DNA from: an uncultured Clostridia bacterium
Lineage (GTDB): Bacteria; Bacillota; Clostridia; TANB77; CAG-508
Direction: 5' to 3'
NCBI GenBank assembly: GCA_934130435.1
Contig: CAKOYB010000001.1
Location: 1-64,000 of the forward strand
Length of the DNA stretch: 64,000 bases
In this document: positions 1 to 8,134 of the stretch, in pieces
Position numbering within the stretch: position 1 is the first letter of the stretch
How the letters are laid out: each line of letters starts with the position of its first letter
Position numbers and translations under genes: made by a program
The notes under the pieces: model-generated
Database searches by the model: none
Seen by the model: the letters and a program-made list of their open reading frames with translations, nothing else
Told to the model about the DNA's origin: nothing

Positions 1-157
1 GCTCGATAAATAAAAACTAATTGTTCGCACTGCTTAGAACATTATATTTTTTATAAAGAGAAAAAATATATAGTTTGTGTGGGTTTATCTTTTTATACTT
101 TAAAGCTCGATAAATAAAAAACTAATTGTTCGTTTTGCATAGAACATTATGTTTTTA
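1..157. repeat. two direct repeats, about 50 bp each, 104 bp apart
   Basis: Copy A starts at base 1 and copy B at 105. Both begin GCTCGATAAATAAAAA, continue ACTAATTGTTCG, and share AGAACATTAT after a variable stretch. Each copy holds the inverted pair TGTTC-N10-GAACA (about 23-42 and 128-147). The window edge cuts the left side, so more copies may lie upstream. The spacing of the inverted pair does not match a LexA box. It could be an operator or a small hairpin in the leader of the genes that start at 280; I do not recognise it. Confidence 0.6.
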
Positions 158-279
158 TGCTAAATTTTCTCATCTCCATTGGCTTTTTTAATTTTTTTAA
201 TAAACATTGTAACATTTATTTTCAATCTTAATAATATATATAAATTAAAGTTATATTTTAATTTATGATTGGAGGATTT

Positions 280-456
280 ATGAATAATAATTCAAATATG
301 CAAATGCTTTTAAATATGCTGTCAAAGATGGATAAAAAAGATTTAGAAAAAGGCATTGCTCAAGCAAAGCAAATTCTTAACTCAAATGATAAAAATGATA
401 TAATAGATAACTTAAAAAATAATCGGAAAATAATTATTGGAGGTAATCATGAATAA
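280..456 (+). CDS. small hypothetical protein, first gene of a three-gene overlapping set
   Basis: I do not recognise a named family. The ATG at 280 is chosen because TTGGAGG lies just before it; an earlier in-frame ATG at 265 would place the ribosome site inside the gene. The product is Asn/Lys/Met rich (LLNMLSKMDKKDLEKG) and predicted soluble and helical. A CGG codon sits at 424-426. Read in frame zero the protein runs on for ten more codons and overlaps the next gene. If the C is skipped, as appears to happen at the two other CGG codons of this window, it ends as ...NNGK at the TAA at 431-433, five bases before the next ribosome site. The end is therefore uncertain. Confidence 0.6.
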   Translation: MNNNSNMQMLLNMLSKMDKKDLEKGIAQAKQILNSNDKNDIIDNLKNNRKIIIGGNHE

Positions 457-868
457 CGAGGATATGTCTAATATTTTTGAACAATTAAATAATATGATAA
501 AAAGTAGTTCAGATTCAAGCTCTTCCACTTCTCAGAATTCTGATGTATCCTCTAACAGCAATGATATTAATATTGATGCACTAAAACAAATGTTAAATAA
601 TATGTCTTCTAATAATTCGACTAATTCATCAACTAACTCAGATAATGATAGTAATTTTAATTTCGATATTAATACTTTTATAAAATTAAAAAATATAATG
701 TCTAAAATGAATTCTGCAAATGATCCAAGAGCTAATTTATTACTTTCGTTAAAGCCCTATCTAAATTCCAAAAGAAAAGATAAGTTAGATCAATATATTC
801 AATTTTTAAAAATAAGTAAAGTCTTAGAGAATTTTGACTTTAACGGTGGTGATAGTAAAAAATGTTAA
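449..868 (+). CDS. hypothetical protein with conserved-looking C-terminal block
   Basis: The ATG at 449 follows GGAGG at 439-443. Residues about 20-75 are a low-complexity Ser/Asn stretch. The C-terminal half, from FDINTFIKLKNIM through DPRANLLLSLKPYL and KRKDKLDQYIQFLKI, looks like a folded helical segment of a type I associate with uncharacterised Firmicutes proteins, but I cannot assign a function. The gene lies between two small genes with which it overlaps or nearly overlaps, so the three are probably co-translated. It ends TGTTAA, sharing ATGTTAA with the next start. Confidence 0.75.
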   Translation: MNNEDMSNIFEQLNNMIKSSSDSSSSTSQNSDVSSNSNDINIDALKQMLNNMSSNNSTNSSTNSDNDSNFNFDINTFIKLKNIMSKMNSANDPRANLLLSLKPYLNSKRKDKLDQYIQFLKISKVLENFDFNGGDSKKC

Positions 869-1167
869 CATCTTCTCCTTTTCAAAATTCACCTTATATT
901 AACAAGTATTACTCTCAAAATCCTAATCATAATAGCTTTAAATCAGATTATTATAAGAAATCTTTTAATAATAATTACAATAAAAAAAATGATGAAAAAG
1001 ATAACTCTTCTCATCATTCTGTTTCTAACGATTCTATTATTAATATTTTGGGAATATCTCTACATATAGATGATATCATTTTATTATTAATCATTTATTT
1101 TTTATATACTGAAAATACTAAAGATGATATGCTTTTTATTGTTTTGATTTTATTGCTTTTATCTTGA
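862..1167 (+). CDS. small membrane-associated hypothetical protein
   Basis: The start ATG (862) overlaps the stop of the preceding gene by seven bases, indicating translational coupling; GGTGGTG lies upstream at 845-851. Residues 1-55 are polar, rich in Asn, Ser, Tyr and Lys. The C-terminal ~45 residues hold two hydrophobic segments (ILGISLHIDDIILLLIIYF and DDMLFIVLILLLLS), the last at the extreme end. The stop touches the stop of minC on the other strand with no gap and no hairpin between them. Function unknown; a membrane anchor for the two upstream proteins is one possibility. Confidence 0.75.
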   Translation: MLTSSPFQNSPYINKYYSQNPNHNSFKSDYYKKSFNNNYNKKNDEKDNSSHHSVSNDSIINILGISLHIDDIILLLIIYFLYTENTKDDMLFIVLILLLLS

Positions 1168-1785
1168 TTATTCAACTATTATTTGATTATCTTCTACATA
1201 TGCATAGTTTTTCCTTTTTACTACTTCATCTTCGCTATTTTTTTCAAACTCTTTAATTATATCTCCAATTCTAATTTGTAAACTTTCAATTGATGATGCA
1301 GCAATTATTGCTTTTTTATTTCCTTTTGCTCCTGCATGTGCAAGTCCTCTTAAAACACCTAATACAACAACATTATCTTCTGCAATTACTTCTGCTCCAA
1401 AGTTTACATCTCCAAGTATAACTATGCTTCCATTATACTCTATCTTATTTCCAGAACGAATTGATCCCTTAAAAAATTTTGTTTCAGATGATTCTATTTC
1501 TTTACTAAATGATTTTTTTATTCCATGTAAACCTAGATTAACATCACTATCAAATTTAATTTCTACATCAATTTTGTCTAATATTAGGTTTTTAATCTCT
1601 AACTCTTCATTTTTAGACAAGTCTTTTCCTGTTACATATATTGGATTTTGAGCAGTTTTATAAAGTCGTTTTAGTTCTGTTAACTTTTTTTTCAGTTTTT
1701 CAACAATTTCCTCTTGAGTTGACTCTGGATTTAATTTTATTATTATTTCATCTTTTGCTGCTTTTATTGTTATATTACTTCTCAT
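1168..1785 (-). CDS. minC: septum site-determining protein MinC
   Basis: MinC inhibits FtsZ polymerisation away from midcell. The C-terminal half (about residues 100-190) carries the MinC beta-helix signature: FKGSIRSGNKIEYNGSIVI, then GDVNFGAEVIAEDNVVVLG and LRGLAHAGAKGN. At 205 residues it is close to the usual 210-230. A GGGGGG-rich ribosome site precedes the ATG. It is the last gene of the mreB-mreC-mreD-mrdA-minC run. In many Clostridia minD and minE follow; here they do not, and an unrelated convergent gene abuts the stop codon. MinD must be encoded elsewhere or be absent. Confidence 0.93.
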   Translation of the reverse strand: MRSNITIKAAKDEIIIKLNPESTQEEIVEKLKKKLTELKRLYKTAQNPIYVTGKDLSKNEELEIKNLILDKIDVEIKFDSDVNLGLHGIKKSFSKEIESSETKFFKGSIRSGNKIEYNGSIVILGDVNFGAEVIAEDNVVVLGVLRGLAHAGAKGNKKAIIAASSIESLQIRIGDIIKEFEKNSEDEVVKRKNYAYVEDNQIIVE

Positions 1786-1808
1786 ATTTTCCCCCCTATA
1801 GTTTTATT

Positions 1809-3887
1809 TTATCTTTCATTATATACAGTTGCTGACATATCTTCTTTTAAAACTTGTTCATCTTCAATATTTGTTTCAAAGTATGCTTCTAAAATTTTTT
1901 TAGAAGCCTTTGCTGCATTAGAATCTGTTGACCCGTCTTCAAGGATAACTACAACCGCTACTTCCGGATTGTCATATGGCGCAAATCCTACAAACCATCC
2001 ATTTGTTACCTCTCCTGCTTGTGCAGAACCTGTTTTTCCTGCAACTGCCACCTTAAAGTTTCTAAATACTGCATTTGCTGTTCCTCCCGCTGAAGTTACA
2101 AGCCTCATTCCACTTTTAACAATTCCAATTGTTTTTTGAGAAATTTTTAAGTTTGATTTTTGACTTGTGTCTATTCCTAATAAACCATTTACATATTTTC
2201 TTATCTCTTCTTTTGAAGTTTCAACTCCATCTGCATCTTTTACTCTTTTTATAACAGTAGGTGTAATATAATTTCCGCCATTTGCTACCATGCTTACATA
2301 TCTAGCCATTTGAAGAGGAGAGAAGTTGTTGTATCCTTGTCCAATTGCTGCTGATAATGTGTCTGATAAATACCATCCTTGTCCTTTCTGCTCTGCAACT
2401 TCTTTACTTGCTAATGTTCCTGCTGTTTCTCCTGATAACTCAATTCCTGTTTTTTCTCCTAATCCATAAAACTTCGCATATTCGTCTAGTTTATCAATTC
2501 CTAATCTTCTTCCCATTTCATAGAAGAAATAGTTACATGATTTTTGGATTGCTGTCTTTATATTTACGTTTCCATGTCCTCTATGATATTGTGTGTAGTA
2601 CCAACAAACTGGGTTATGGGCATATGGGTAAATTCCTCTATCATACACATATTCCCCTTCCTTTACTGCACCTTCCTCTAATGCTGCTGTTGCTGTAACC
2701 ATTTTAAATGTTGAACCTGGTGCATATGCTCCTTGCGTTGCCCTACTGTGAAGTTTGTTATTCTCTTTTATATTTTCCCATTCCTCATTGCTAATTCCTC
2801 CCACAAAAACCTCTGGTTTAAAAGAAGGATAACTACACATCGCTAAAACTTCCCCAGAATTCACATTCATAACAACTGCTGCCCCGAAGTTCGATTTTTT
2901 TCCAAGTTTTCTTAATTTGTTTACACTATCTTCAATTATTTCTTCTGTTTTTTTCTGCAGTTCACTATCTATTGTTAGTGTAATATCTGAACCAGCTATT
3001 GCTTCATCTACTACATACGCATCTTTTATAGCTCCGTCGACAGACATGTAAATTTGTTTAGTTCCATTTTTTCCTTTTAGATATTTTTCAAATATATACT
3101 CTACACCTATTCTTCCTATATAGTCATTTGATAAATATCCTTCTTCTAGTTTTTGTTTTAGTTCATCTTCATTTATTTTTCCAATATATCCAATTATGTG
3201 AGCTGCTAATTCTCCGCTCGTATAGGTTCTTATTGGCTGTTCCGAAATATTTATTCCAGGAAATTCACTATTTTGTTCATTAAACTGTATTGCACTTTTT
3301 TTACTAATATCTTCCGCAATTTTTATTGATTTAGTTGCACTGTATCCCTTAGTTGTTATTTCATATCTAACAGCAATTATTCTTAATACTTCTTTTATAT
3401 CTTTGCTGCTAATTTTATATTTTTCCTTAAATTTTTCTATACACTCTTCTGCTGTTGCATCTTGCTTTATTTTATATGTTTGTTTCCATTTATTAATTTT
3501 GTTTTCTGTTGAAAGAGTAAATTCATTATTTTCATTTATTGGAAAATTATTAATGTATTTATCTTCATTTTGTATAAGTAAATTAATTATTTTTAATATA
3601 GTATTATTTAGCGTTTCATCATCAGATTTTGTTTTATATAATTCCAGACTATATCCCGTTTTAGTTGTTGCAAGAATCTTTTCTTTTCGGTCTAATATTT
3701 TTCCTCTTGCCGCTTCTATTGTACTTTCTCTTGTAAGTCTAGAATCTGAAGTCTCTTTATATTCTTTTCCTTTAACAATTTGAAGCCTAAAGAGCTGTAC
3801 TAATAACACTATGCTTACTATGTATACAAATGCTATAAGTGAATTATACCTTAAGTTAAAATTAGCTTTAATATTATTATTCTTCAA
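1809..3887 (-). CDS. mrdA: penicillin-binding protein 2 (elongation transpeptidase)
   Basis: Class B PBP that cross-links peptidoglycan during elongation, working with RodA and MreBCD at the outer membrane face. One N-terminal membrane segment (about residues 14-33) is followed by the dimerisation domain and the transpeptidase domain with all three active-site motifs: STFK (in APGSTFKMV), SCN (KSCNYF) and KTG (KTGSAQ). Length 692 matches PBP2. The start is TTG at 3887, preceded by AAAGGAAG at good spacing. It lies 18 bases downstream of mreD and 23 bases upstream of minC, in one operon. Confidence 0.95.
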   Translation of the reverse strand: MKNNNIKANFNLRYNSLIAFVYIVSIVLLVQLFRLQIVKGKEYKETSDSRLTRESTIEAARGKILDRKEKILATTKTGYSLELYKTKSDDETLNNTILKIINLLIQNEDKYINNFPINENNEFTLSTENKINKWKQTYKIKQDATAEECIEKFKEKYKISSKDIKEVLRIIAVRYEITTKGYSATKSIKIAEDISKKSAIQFNEQNSEFPGINISEQPIRTYTSGELAAHIIGYIGKINEDELKQKLEEGYLSNDYIGRIGVEYIFEKYLKGKNGTKQIYMSVDGAIKDAYVVDEAIAGSDITLTIDSELQKKTEEIIEDSVNKLRKLGKKSNFGAAVVMNVNSGEVLAMCSYPSFKPEVFVGGISNEEWENIKENNKLHSRATQGAYAPGSTFKMVTATAALEEGAVKEGEYVYDRGIYPYAHNPVCWYYTQYHRGHGNVNIKTAIQKSCNYFFYEMGRRLGIDKLDEYAKFYGLGEKTGIELSGETAGTLASKEVAEQKGQGWYLSDTLSAAIGQGYNNFSPLQMARYVSMVANGGNYITPTVIKRVKDADGVETSKEEIRKYVNGLLGIDTSQKSNLKISQKTIGIVKSGMRLVTSAGGTANAVFRNFKVAVAGKTGSAQAGEVTNGWFVGFAPYDNPEVAVVVILEDGSTDSNAAKASKKILEAYFETNIEDEQVLKEDMSATVYNER

Positions 3888-3905
3888 CTTAGCTTCCTTT
3901 CTTTT

Positions 3906-4439
3906 TTAAAAATATCTCGTTAATATCTTTTTTTCTTTAAAGTTTTCTTCTATTTTATAACCTAGTTTTATAATTAACGGATATAATATTATTGTTAAAA
4001 TAAGATTAAATATTATCTCAATCATTAATATTCTTATAAAGTCTATTATTTCTATATATGCACCGTTAAATAGAACATTCAAAGTATAAATTCCTGTCTC
4101 ATAGATGATAGTTGTTAATGTTATTGTTATCATCATGGTTATTCTGCTATCTTTTGAAAACTTCTCATCTAAGTATCCTCCCATAAATCCAATTATTCCT
4201 AAAGCAATACCTCCAACTCCTATGTTTTTTCCAATAAAGAAATCTAAACATATTCCAAAAAAAATGCCCAGACTACTTCCTAATGATTTACCTCCAAAAA
4301 GTCCAATAACTAGTACTAAAATTATAAATAAATTTGGTTTTATATTAGATAAATTAAACCATAAAAATAAATTAGTTTCTAGCAGGTATATAATTAAGAA
4401 CACTACAATTAAGATACTAATTATAAAGGTTTTCTTCAT
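3906..4439 (-). CDS. mreD: rod shape-determining protein MreD
   Basis: Small integral membrane partner of MreC. The 177-residue product is almost entirely hydrophobic with about five to six membrane segments, starting MKKTFIISILIVVF, and contains the typical Gly-rich loop region (GLFGGKSLGSSLGIFFG). Sequence conservation in this family is low, so the call rests on topology, length and position between mreC and mrdA. The ATG follows a purine-rich AGGAAGGAAAG ribosome site. Confidence 0.9.
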   Translation of the reverse strand: MKKTFIISILIVVFLIIYLLETNLFLWFNLSNIKPNLFIILVLVIGLFGGKSLGSSLGIFFGICLDFFIGKNIGVGGIALGIIGFMGGYLDEKFSKDSRITMMITITLTTIIYETGIYTLNVLFNGAYIEIIDFIRILMIEIIFNLILTIILYPLIIKLGYKIEENFKEKKILTRYF

Positions 4440-4465
4440 TTTTCTTTCCTTCCTATATTAATAGT

Positions 4466-5275
4466 TTAGTTTTTTATTACTAATACTGTCTCTAATGCAT
4501 CAAAGTTAACTCCAGTTTCTACAGTAAAGGTTCTATCAGTTATATTTTTTGTGTTTTTTATTTTCTTTATTTTTCCTATATATATTCCCTTAGGATATAT
4601 TCCTCCCATTCCAGACGTGTGTAATTTTTCTCCTTCTGTTAGCTGTGTATCTGTAGAAATATAACTTGCATTTAAAGTATTGTTGTTTAATGTTCCTCTA
4701 CATATAACATTGTCTTTTGAATTTTCTAAACTAGCACTAACTACATTTGAAGTGTCTATTAATGTTTGAACCTTTGCTGTATCATTGGTTACAGAAATTA
4801 TATGTCCAACTAGTCCTTCTGCTGCTATTACTGTCATGTTCTTTTCTATTCCACTATCTTTTCCCACGTTTATAACATAAACATTTGAATAATTACTTAC
4901 ATCTTTGCTAATTATATATCCAGGCACAGTTTTGTATTCTTTATATTGTTCTGTGAGATTTAAATATTCTTTTAGTGTATTGTTCTCAGCTTGTATAATT
5001 TCAAGCTGTCTTAGTGATTCTTCAAGTTTTGTGTTTTTTTCTTTTAGTTTATTATTTTCATCTTTTAATGTATCTATATTTGCAAAAAAGCTTGAATTTC
5101 CAGACACTTTATTTTTTAAGTATTTTAGTCCATTTTCAATTGGCATGATTATATTACTAAATGCATTTTCTATATAAGAAAATTTCTCAATTTTTAAATT
5201 TGAAATAAAAACCAAAAATATCAATATAATTATAGTAATAATTACTCCTATAATGTTTGTTTTTCTCTTATCCAA
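4466..5275 (-). CDS. mreC: rod shape-determining protein MreC
   Basis: Bitopic membrane protein of the elongasome linking MreB and MreD to PBP2. One membrane segment at about residues 9-26, a coiled coil at about 65-100 (LKDENNKLKEKNTKLEESL), then the extracellular beta domain with VPGYIISKD and AEGLVGHIISVT. Length 269 is usual. It sits 15 bases after mreB and 26 bases before mreD, forming the canonical mreBCD order on the minus strand. Confidence 0.95.
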   Translation of the reverse strand: MDKRKTNIIGVIITIIILIFLVFISNLKIEKFSYIENAFSNIIMPIENGLKYLKNKVSGNSSFFANIDTLKDENNKLKEKNTKLEESLRQLEIIQAENNTLKEYLNLTEQYKEYKTVPGYIISKDVSNYSNVYVINVGKDSGIEKNMTVIAAEGLVGHIISVTNDTAKVQTLIDTSNVVSASLENSKDNVICRGTLNNNTLNASYISTDTQLTEGEKLHTSGMGGIYPKGIYIGKIKKIKNTKNITDRTFTVETGVNFDALETVLVIKN

Positions 5276-5290
5276 AACATTTCTCCTTTA

Positions 5291-6346
5291 TCATATTCTT
5301 TTTCTATTTCTAATTGACTCTCTTAATTTTTTTATATCTTGTAGTGTTTTTCCTGCTCCATTTACTACACAACTTAATGGTGCTTCTGCTATATACACTG
5401 GTATTTCTATTTTTTCACTCAAAAGCTTATCAATATCCTTTATAAGTGCTCCTCCTCCAGTAAGAATAATTCCTTTTCTCATTACATCAGCAGATAGTTC
5501 AGGTGGGGTTTTCTCTAATGTTATTTTTACACATTCAACAATTTCATTTATTGAATCTGAAATTGCCTCCAAAACTTGATAAGAAGATATTTCCTGAACT
5601 CTTGGTAAACCTGTATTTAAATCTAAACCTCTAATTTCAATTGTTTCGTTTGTAACTGGGGGCTTTGCACATCCAATCCTTATTTTTATGTTCTCTGCTG
5701 TCGTTGTTCCTATTAGCAGATTAAACTCTTTTTTTACATAGTTCAAAATGTCTTCATCTAATTCATCTCCTGCAATTCTTATTGAATTGCTAACAACAAT
5801 TCCTCCTAGCGAAATAACAGCAACTTCTGTTGTTCCTCCTCCAATGTCTACCACAATATTTCCTGATGGTTCTGAAATCTCCATATTTGCTCCAATTGCC
5901 GCAGCAATTGGTTCCTCAATTAGATATACTTCTTTCGCACCTGTTTGTACAATTGTTTCTTCTACTGCTCTTCTTTCAACTTCTGTAATTCCAGATGGAA
6001 CTCCAACAACTACTCTTAGCTTTTTAATATTATATTTTTTGCATAATTTTCCTATTATATTTTTTAATAATGCTTGTGTAGCTTTAAAATCTGCTATAAC
6101 TCCATCCTTTAATGGCTTTACTGCTTTTATTCTCTGCGGTGTTCTTCCAAGCATCTCTCTTGCTTCTTCACCCCTTGCTATTACTTCTTTTCTTTTTTTA
6201 TCTATTGCCACAACAGATGGTTCATCTAATACTATTCCTTTTTCTTTTATCAAAACTAATATATTTGATGTTCCTAAGTCTATTGCCATATCGCAATAAG
6301 ACAAATAAAAAGATTTAAAATTTAGATTTAACCCTTTCTTCTTCAT
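5291..6346 (-). CDS. mreB: actin-like cell shape protein MreB
   Basis: Forms membrane-associated filaments that position the elongation machinery. The actin ATPase motifs are visible: phosphate-1 DLGTSN at about residue 23, GVPSGITEVERRAVEE, phosphate-2 DIGGGTTEVAVIS, and the adenosine motif GGGALI near the C-terminus. The start is placed at ATG 6346 because GGGAGG lies just upstream; a TTG twelve bases earlier would lie on the ribosome site itself. 351 residues. A short insertion-like N-terminus (MKKKGLNLNFKSFYLSYC) precedes the first conserved strand, slightly longer than usual. Confidence 0.96.
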   Translation of the reverse strand: MKKKGLNLNFKSFYLSYCDMAIDLGTSNILVLIKEKGIVLDEPSVVAIDKKRKEVIARGEEAREMLGRTPQRIKAVKPLKDGVIADFKATQALLKNIIGKLCKKYNIKKLRVVVGVPSGITEVERRAVEETIVQTGAKEVYLIEEPIAAAIGANMEISEPSGNIVVDIGGGTTEVAVISLGGIVVSNSIRIAGDELDEDILNYVKKEFNLLIGTTTAENIKIRIGCAKPPVTNETIEIRGLDLNTGLPRVQEISSYQVLEAISDSINEIVECVKITLEKTPPELSADVMRKGIILTGGGALIKDIDKLLSEKIEIPVYIAEAPLSCVVNGAGKTLQDIKKLRESIRNRKRI

Positions 6347-6369
6347 ATATCCTCCCAAAATTGTTTATT

Positions 6370-7056
6370 TTACTTAGTTAATAAACTCTCAAAACTATTC
6401 TTTCCTATGATAATATGGTCTAGTAGCTCTATTCCAAGAATATTAGCTCCTTCATATATTCTATCTGTTATACTATAATCCGATTTACTTGGAGTTGTAT
6501 CTCCACTTGGATGATTATGTACTAAAATTATTTTTGGAGCTTGTATCTTTATAGCTCCATATAATACTTCTTTTGGGTCTATCATAGCAAAATTTGTTCC
6601 TCCATATGAAATATCTTCTATTTTCAATACTACATTTTTGGAGTTCAACATAATTACTTTTGCCTTTTCTCGTTTTTCGTACATTAATTCATTCATTAGT
6701 AAATCAGCTGCATCTTTTGAATTATTAATTTTTATTTTTATATTTGAGATTGGTTTATTTATTCTTTTTGCTAACTCGCAAACAGCTTGTAATTGAATAG
6801 CTTTTACTTTTCCAATACCTTTTATGCTCATATACTCTTTTATAGAAATATCTTGTAAAAATGTTAAATCGTCTTTTAAATCATTATCTTTTATTTTTAA
6901 TATTTTTTGTGCTAGTCCAACTGATGTTTCGTTTTTTGTTCCTGTTTTTATTATTATTGCCAATAATTCTGAATTTGTTAATTTTTCTGCCCCATACATT
7001 TCAAGTTTCTCATATGGTCGTTCCGAATCTGGCAATTCCTTTATTTTAATTGGCAC
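6370..7056 (-). CDS. radC: RadC family protein (JAB/MPN domain)
   Basis: Contains a helix-hairpin-helix region (MSIKGIGKVKAIQLQA, about residues 75-90) and the RadC JAB domain with the metal-binding motif HNHPSGDTTPSKSD near residue 182. The biochemical role of RadC is unsettled despite the name. The start is GTG at 7056, preceded by AAAGGAGC. 228 residues is the normal length. In Firmicutes radC commonly sits immediately upstream of mreB, as here (23-base gap). Confidence 0.95.
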   Translation of the reverse strand: MPIKIKELPDSERPYEKLEMYGAEKLTNSELLAIIIKTGTKNETSVGLAQKILKIKDNDLKDDLTFLQDISIKEYMSIKGIGKVKAIQLQAVCELAKRINKPISNIKIKINNSKDAADLLMNELMYEKREKAKVIMLNSKNVVLKIEDISYGGTNFAMIDPKEVLYGAIKIQAPKIILVHNHPSGDTTPSKSDYSITDRIYEGANILGIELLDHIIIGKNSFESLLTK

Positions 7057-7080
7057 TTTTAGCTCCTTTCGAAGCTCCCT

Positions 7081-7338
7081 TTATATTTTTCTATATATAA
7101 ATATTGCTATTGCCATACCGATTATACTTGCTATGTTAATTTTAAATGATATAGCAAATGTGATATTTATTATATTCAAATTTAATTCTACTGGTGAAGT
7201 AAGTCCAAAAGACTCACCATATCCAAGCCACCATAAGAAATCTACTGAAGAGGCAATTGTCCCTAAAAGTCCCCCTATTACTAATCCTGAGAATATAAAT
7301 AAAAGTAATATCCATATATTTTTCTCTTTTGTAGCCAT
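7081..7338 (-). CDS. DUF4321-type small membrane protein
   Basis: 85 residues with two membrane segments (about 8-28 and 60-80) joined by a loop with SVDFLWWLGYGESFGLTSP. The FLWWLGYG-SFGL core, length and location next to radC/mreB match the DUF4321 family of Clostridia, whose function is unknown. Twenty-four bases separate it from radC on the same strand, so it is probably the first gene of the radC-mre-minC operon. Confidence 0.85.
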   Translation of the reverse strand: MATKEKNIWILLLFIFSGLVIGGLLGTIASSVDFLWWLGYGESFGLTSPVELNLNIINITFAISFKINIASIIGMAIAIFIYRKI

Positions 7339-7584
7339 TTTTTCCTCCTATTTTATGTATTTCTAATTTCATCTAATTTATCACTATTGTATTATATATT
7401 TAAAACTGCTTTTTTTCAATACATTTACTTTAAAAAATCTAATAATGCTATAGCAAATTACTTAAAATAACCTAATTTATAATTGTAACATTTTATGAGA
7501 TTAATTTATATTATATATAAATTACCAAAAATTGTTTGTTTCTTTAATTCTATAATCATAGTATAATTATTTTAGGGGGCTATT

Positions 7585-8103
7585 ATGCAAATAGAAAAAA
7601 TTAATAACGATAAGCTAGAAATTCTTCTAAGTATTGAAGATTTAAAGGAAAATAATCTTGATGTACATTCTTTTTTAAGCAATTCTTCTGAAACACAGAA
7701 TCTTTTTTTTGATATATTAGATTTAGCAAAAGAAAAATATGACTTTACAATAGAAGATGACAAATTTATTGTAGAATCAATAAATTTGAACGAAAGCTTA
7801 TTTTTGGTTACTATAACTAAGCTACTTTCTAGCTCTGCTTCAGATACTTCTCCTAATTCTCCAACCATTTATCGTTCAGACTCATTTGAAGATTTTTATA
7901 TACTTTATAATTTTATAAAGGACTATAATTTTGATAAATTCTGTACTATATACAGTTATCTAAACTCTTTTTTTTATATTTTTAATAAAAAACCAGAAAA
8001 AAATTTAATTAGTATTTTAAATGAATATTGTACATATGAAAAATATACAAATTGCATTAATAATATTTTATTAGAACATGGAAAACTACTTAAAATTAAA
8101 TAA
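7585..8103 (+). CDS. mecA: MecA-family adaptor protein
   Basis: MecA adaptors deliver substrates to the ClpC unfoldase. The N-terminal domain is recognisable: MQIEKINNDKLEILLSIEDL, then NNLDVHSFLSNSSETQNLFF and ILDLAKEKYDF. The C-terminal domain (about 90-172) is more divergent but keeps the aromatic, alternating pattern of the ClpC-binding part. 172 residues is shorter than the ~218 of Bacillus MecA, mostly through loss of the acidic linker. AGGGGGC lies just before ATG 7585. The gene is monocistronic and ends in a bidirectional terminator. No clpC or comK is present in the window. Confidence 0.85.
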   Translation: MQIEKINNDKLEILLSIEDLKENNLDVHSFLSNSSETQNLFFDILDLAKEKYDFTIEDDKFIVESINLNESLFLVTITKLLSSSASDTSPNSPTIYRSDSFEDFYILYNFIKDYNFDKFCTIYSYLNSFFYIFNKKPEKNLISILNEYCTYEKYTNCINNILLEHGKLLKIK

Positions 8104-8134
8104 GGTGAGCTATTTAATATAAGCTCACCTTATT
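8099..8134. terminator. bidirectional terminator between mecA and 8134-8880
   Basis: A 13-bp perfect stem, AATAAGGTGAGCT at 8099-8111 and its complement at 8122-8134, with a 10-base loop. A/T tracts flank both sides. It overlaps the stop codons of both converging genes. Confidence 0.9.

Noticed and set aside
1..157. LexA boxes or T-box leader
   Set aside because: The TGTTC/GAACA arms are inverted and ten bases apart, unlike the LexA GAAC-N4-GTTC arrangement; T-box motifs absent.
5748..6299. Long frame opposite mreB
   Set aside because: Shadow of mreB codon structure; no ribosome site, Ser/Ile-rich nonsense composition. The same applies to other antisense frames over mnmE, mnmG, gyrA, dnaA and leuS.
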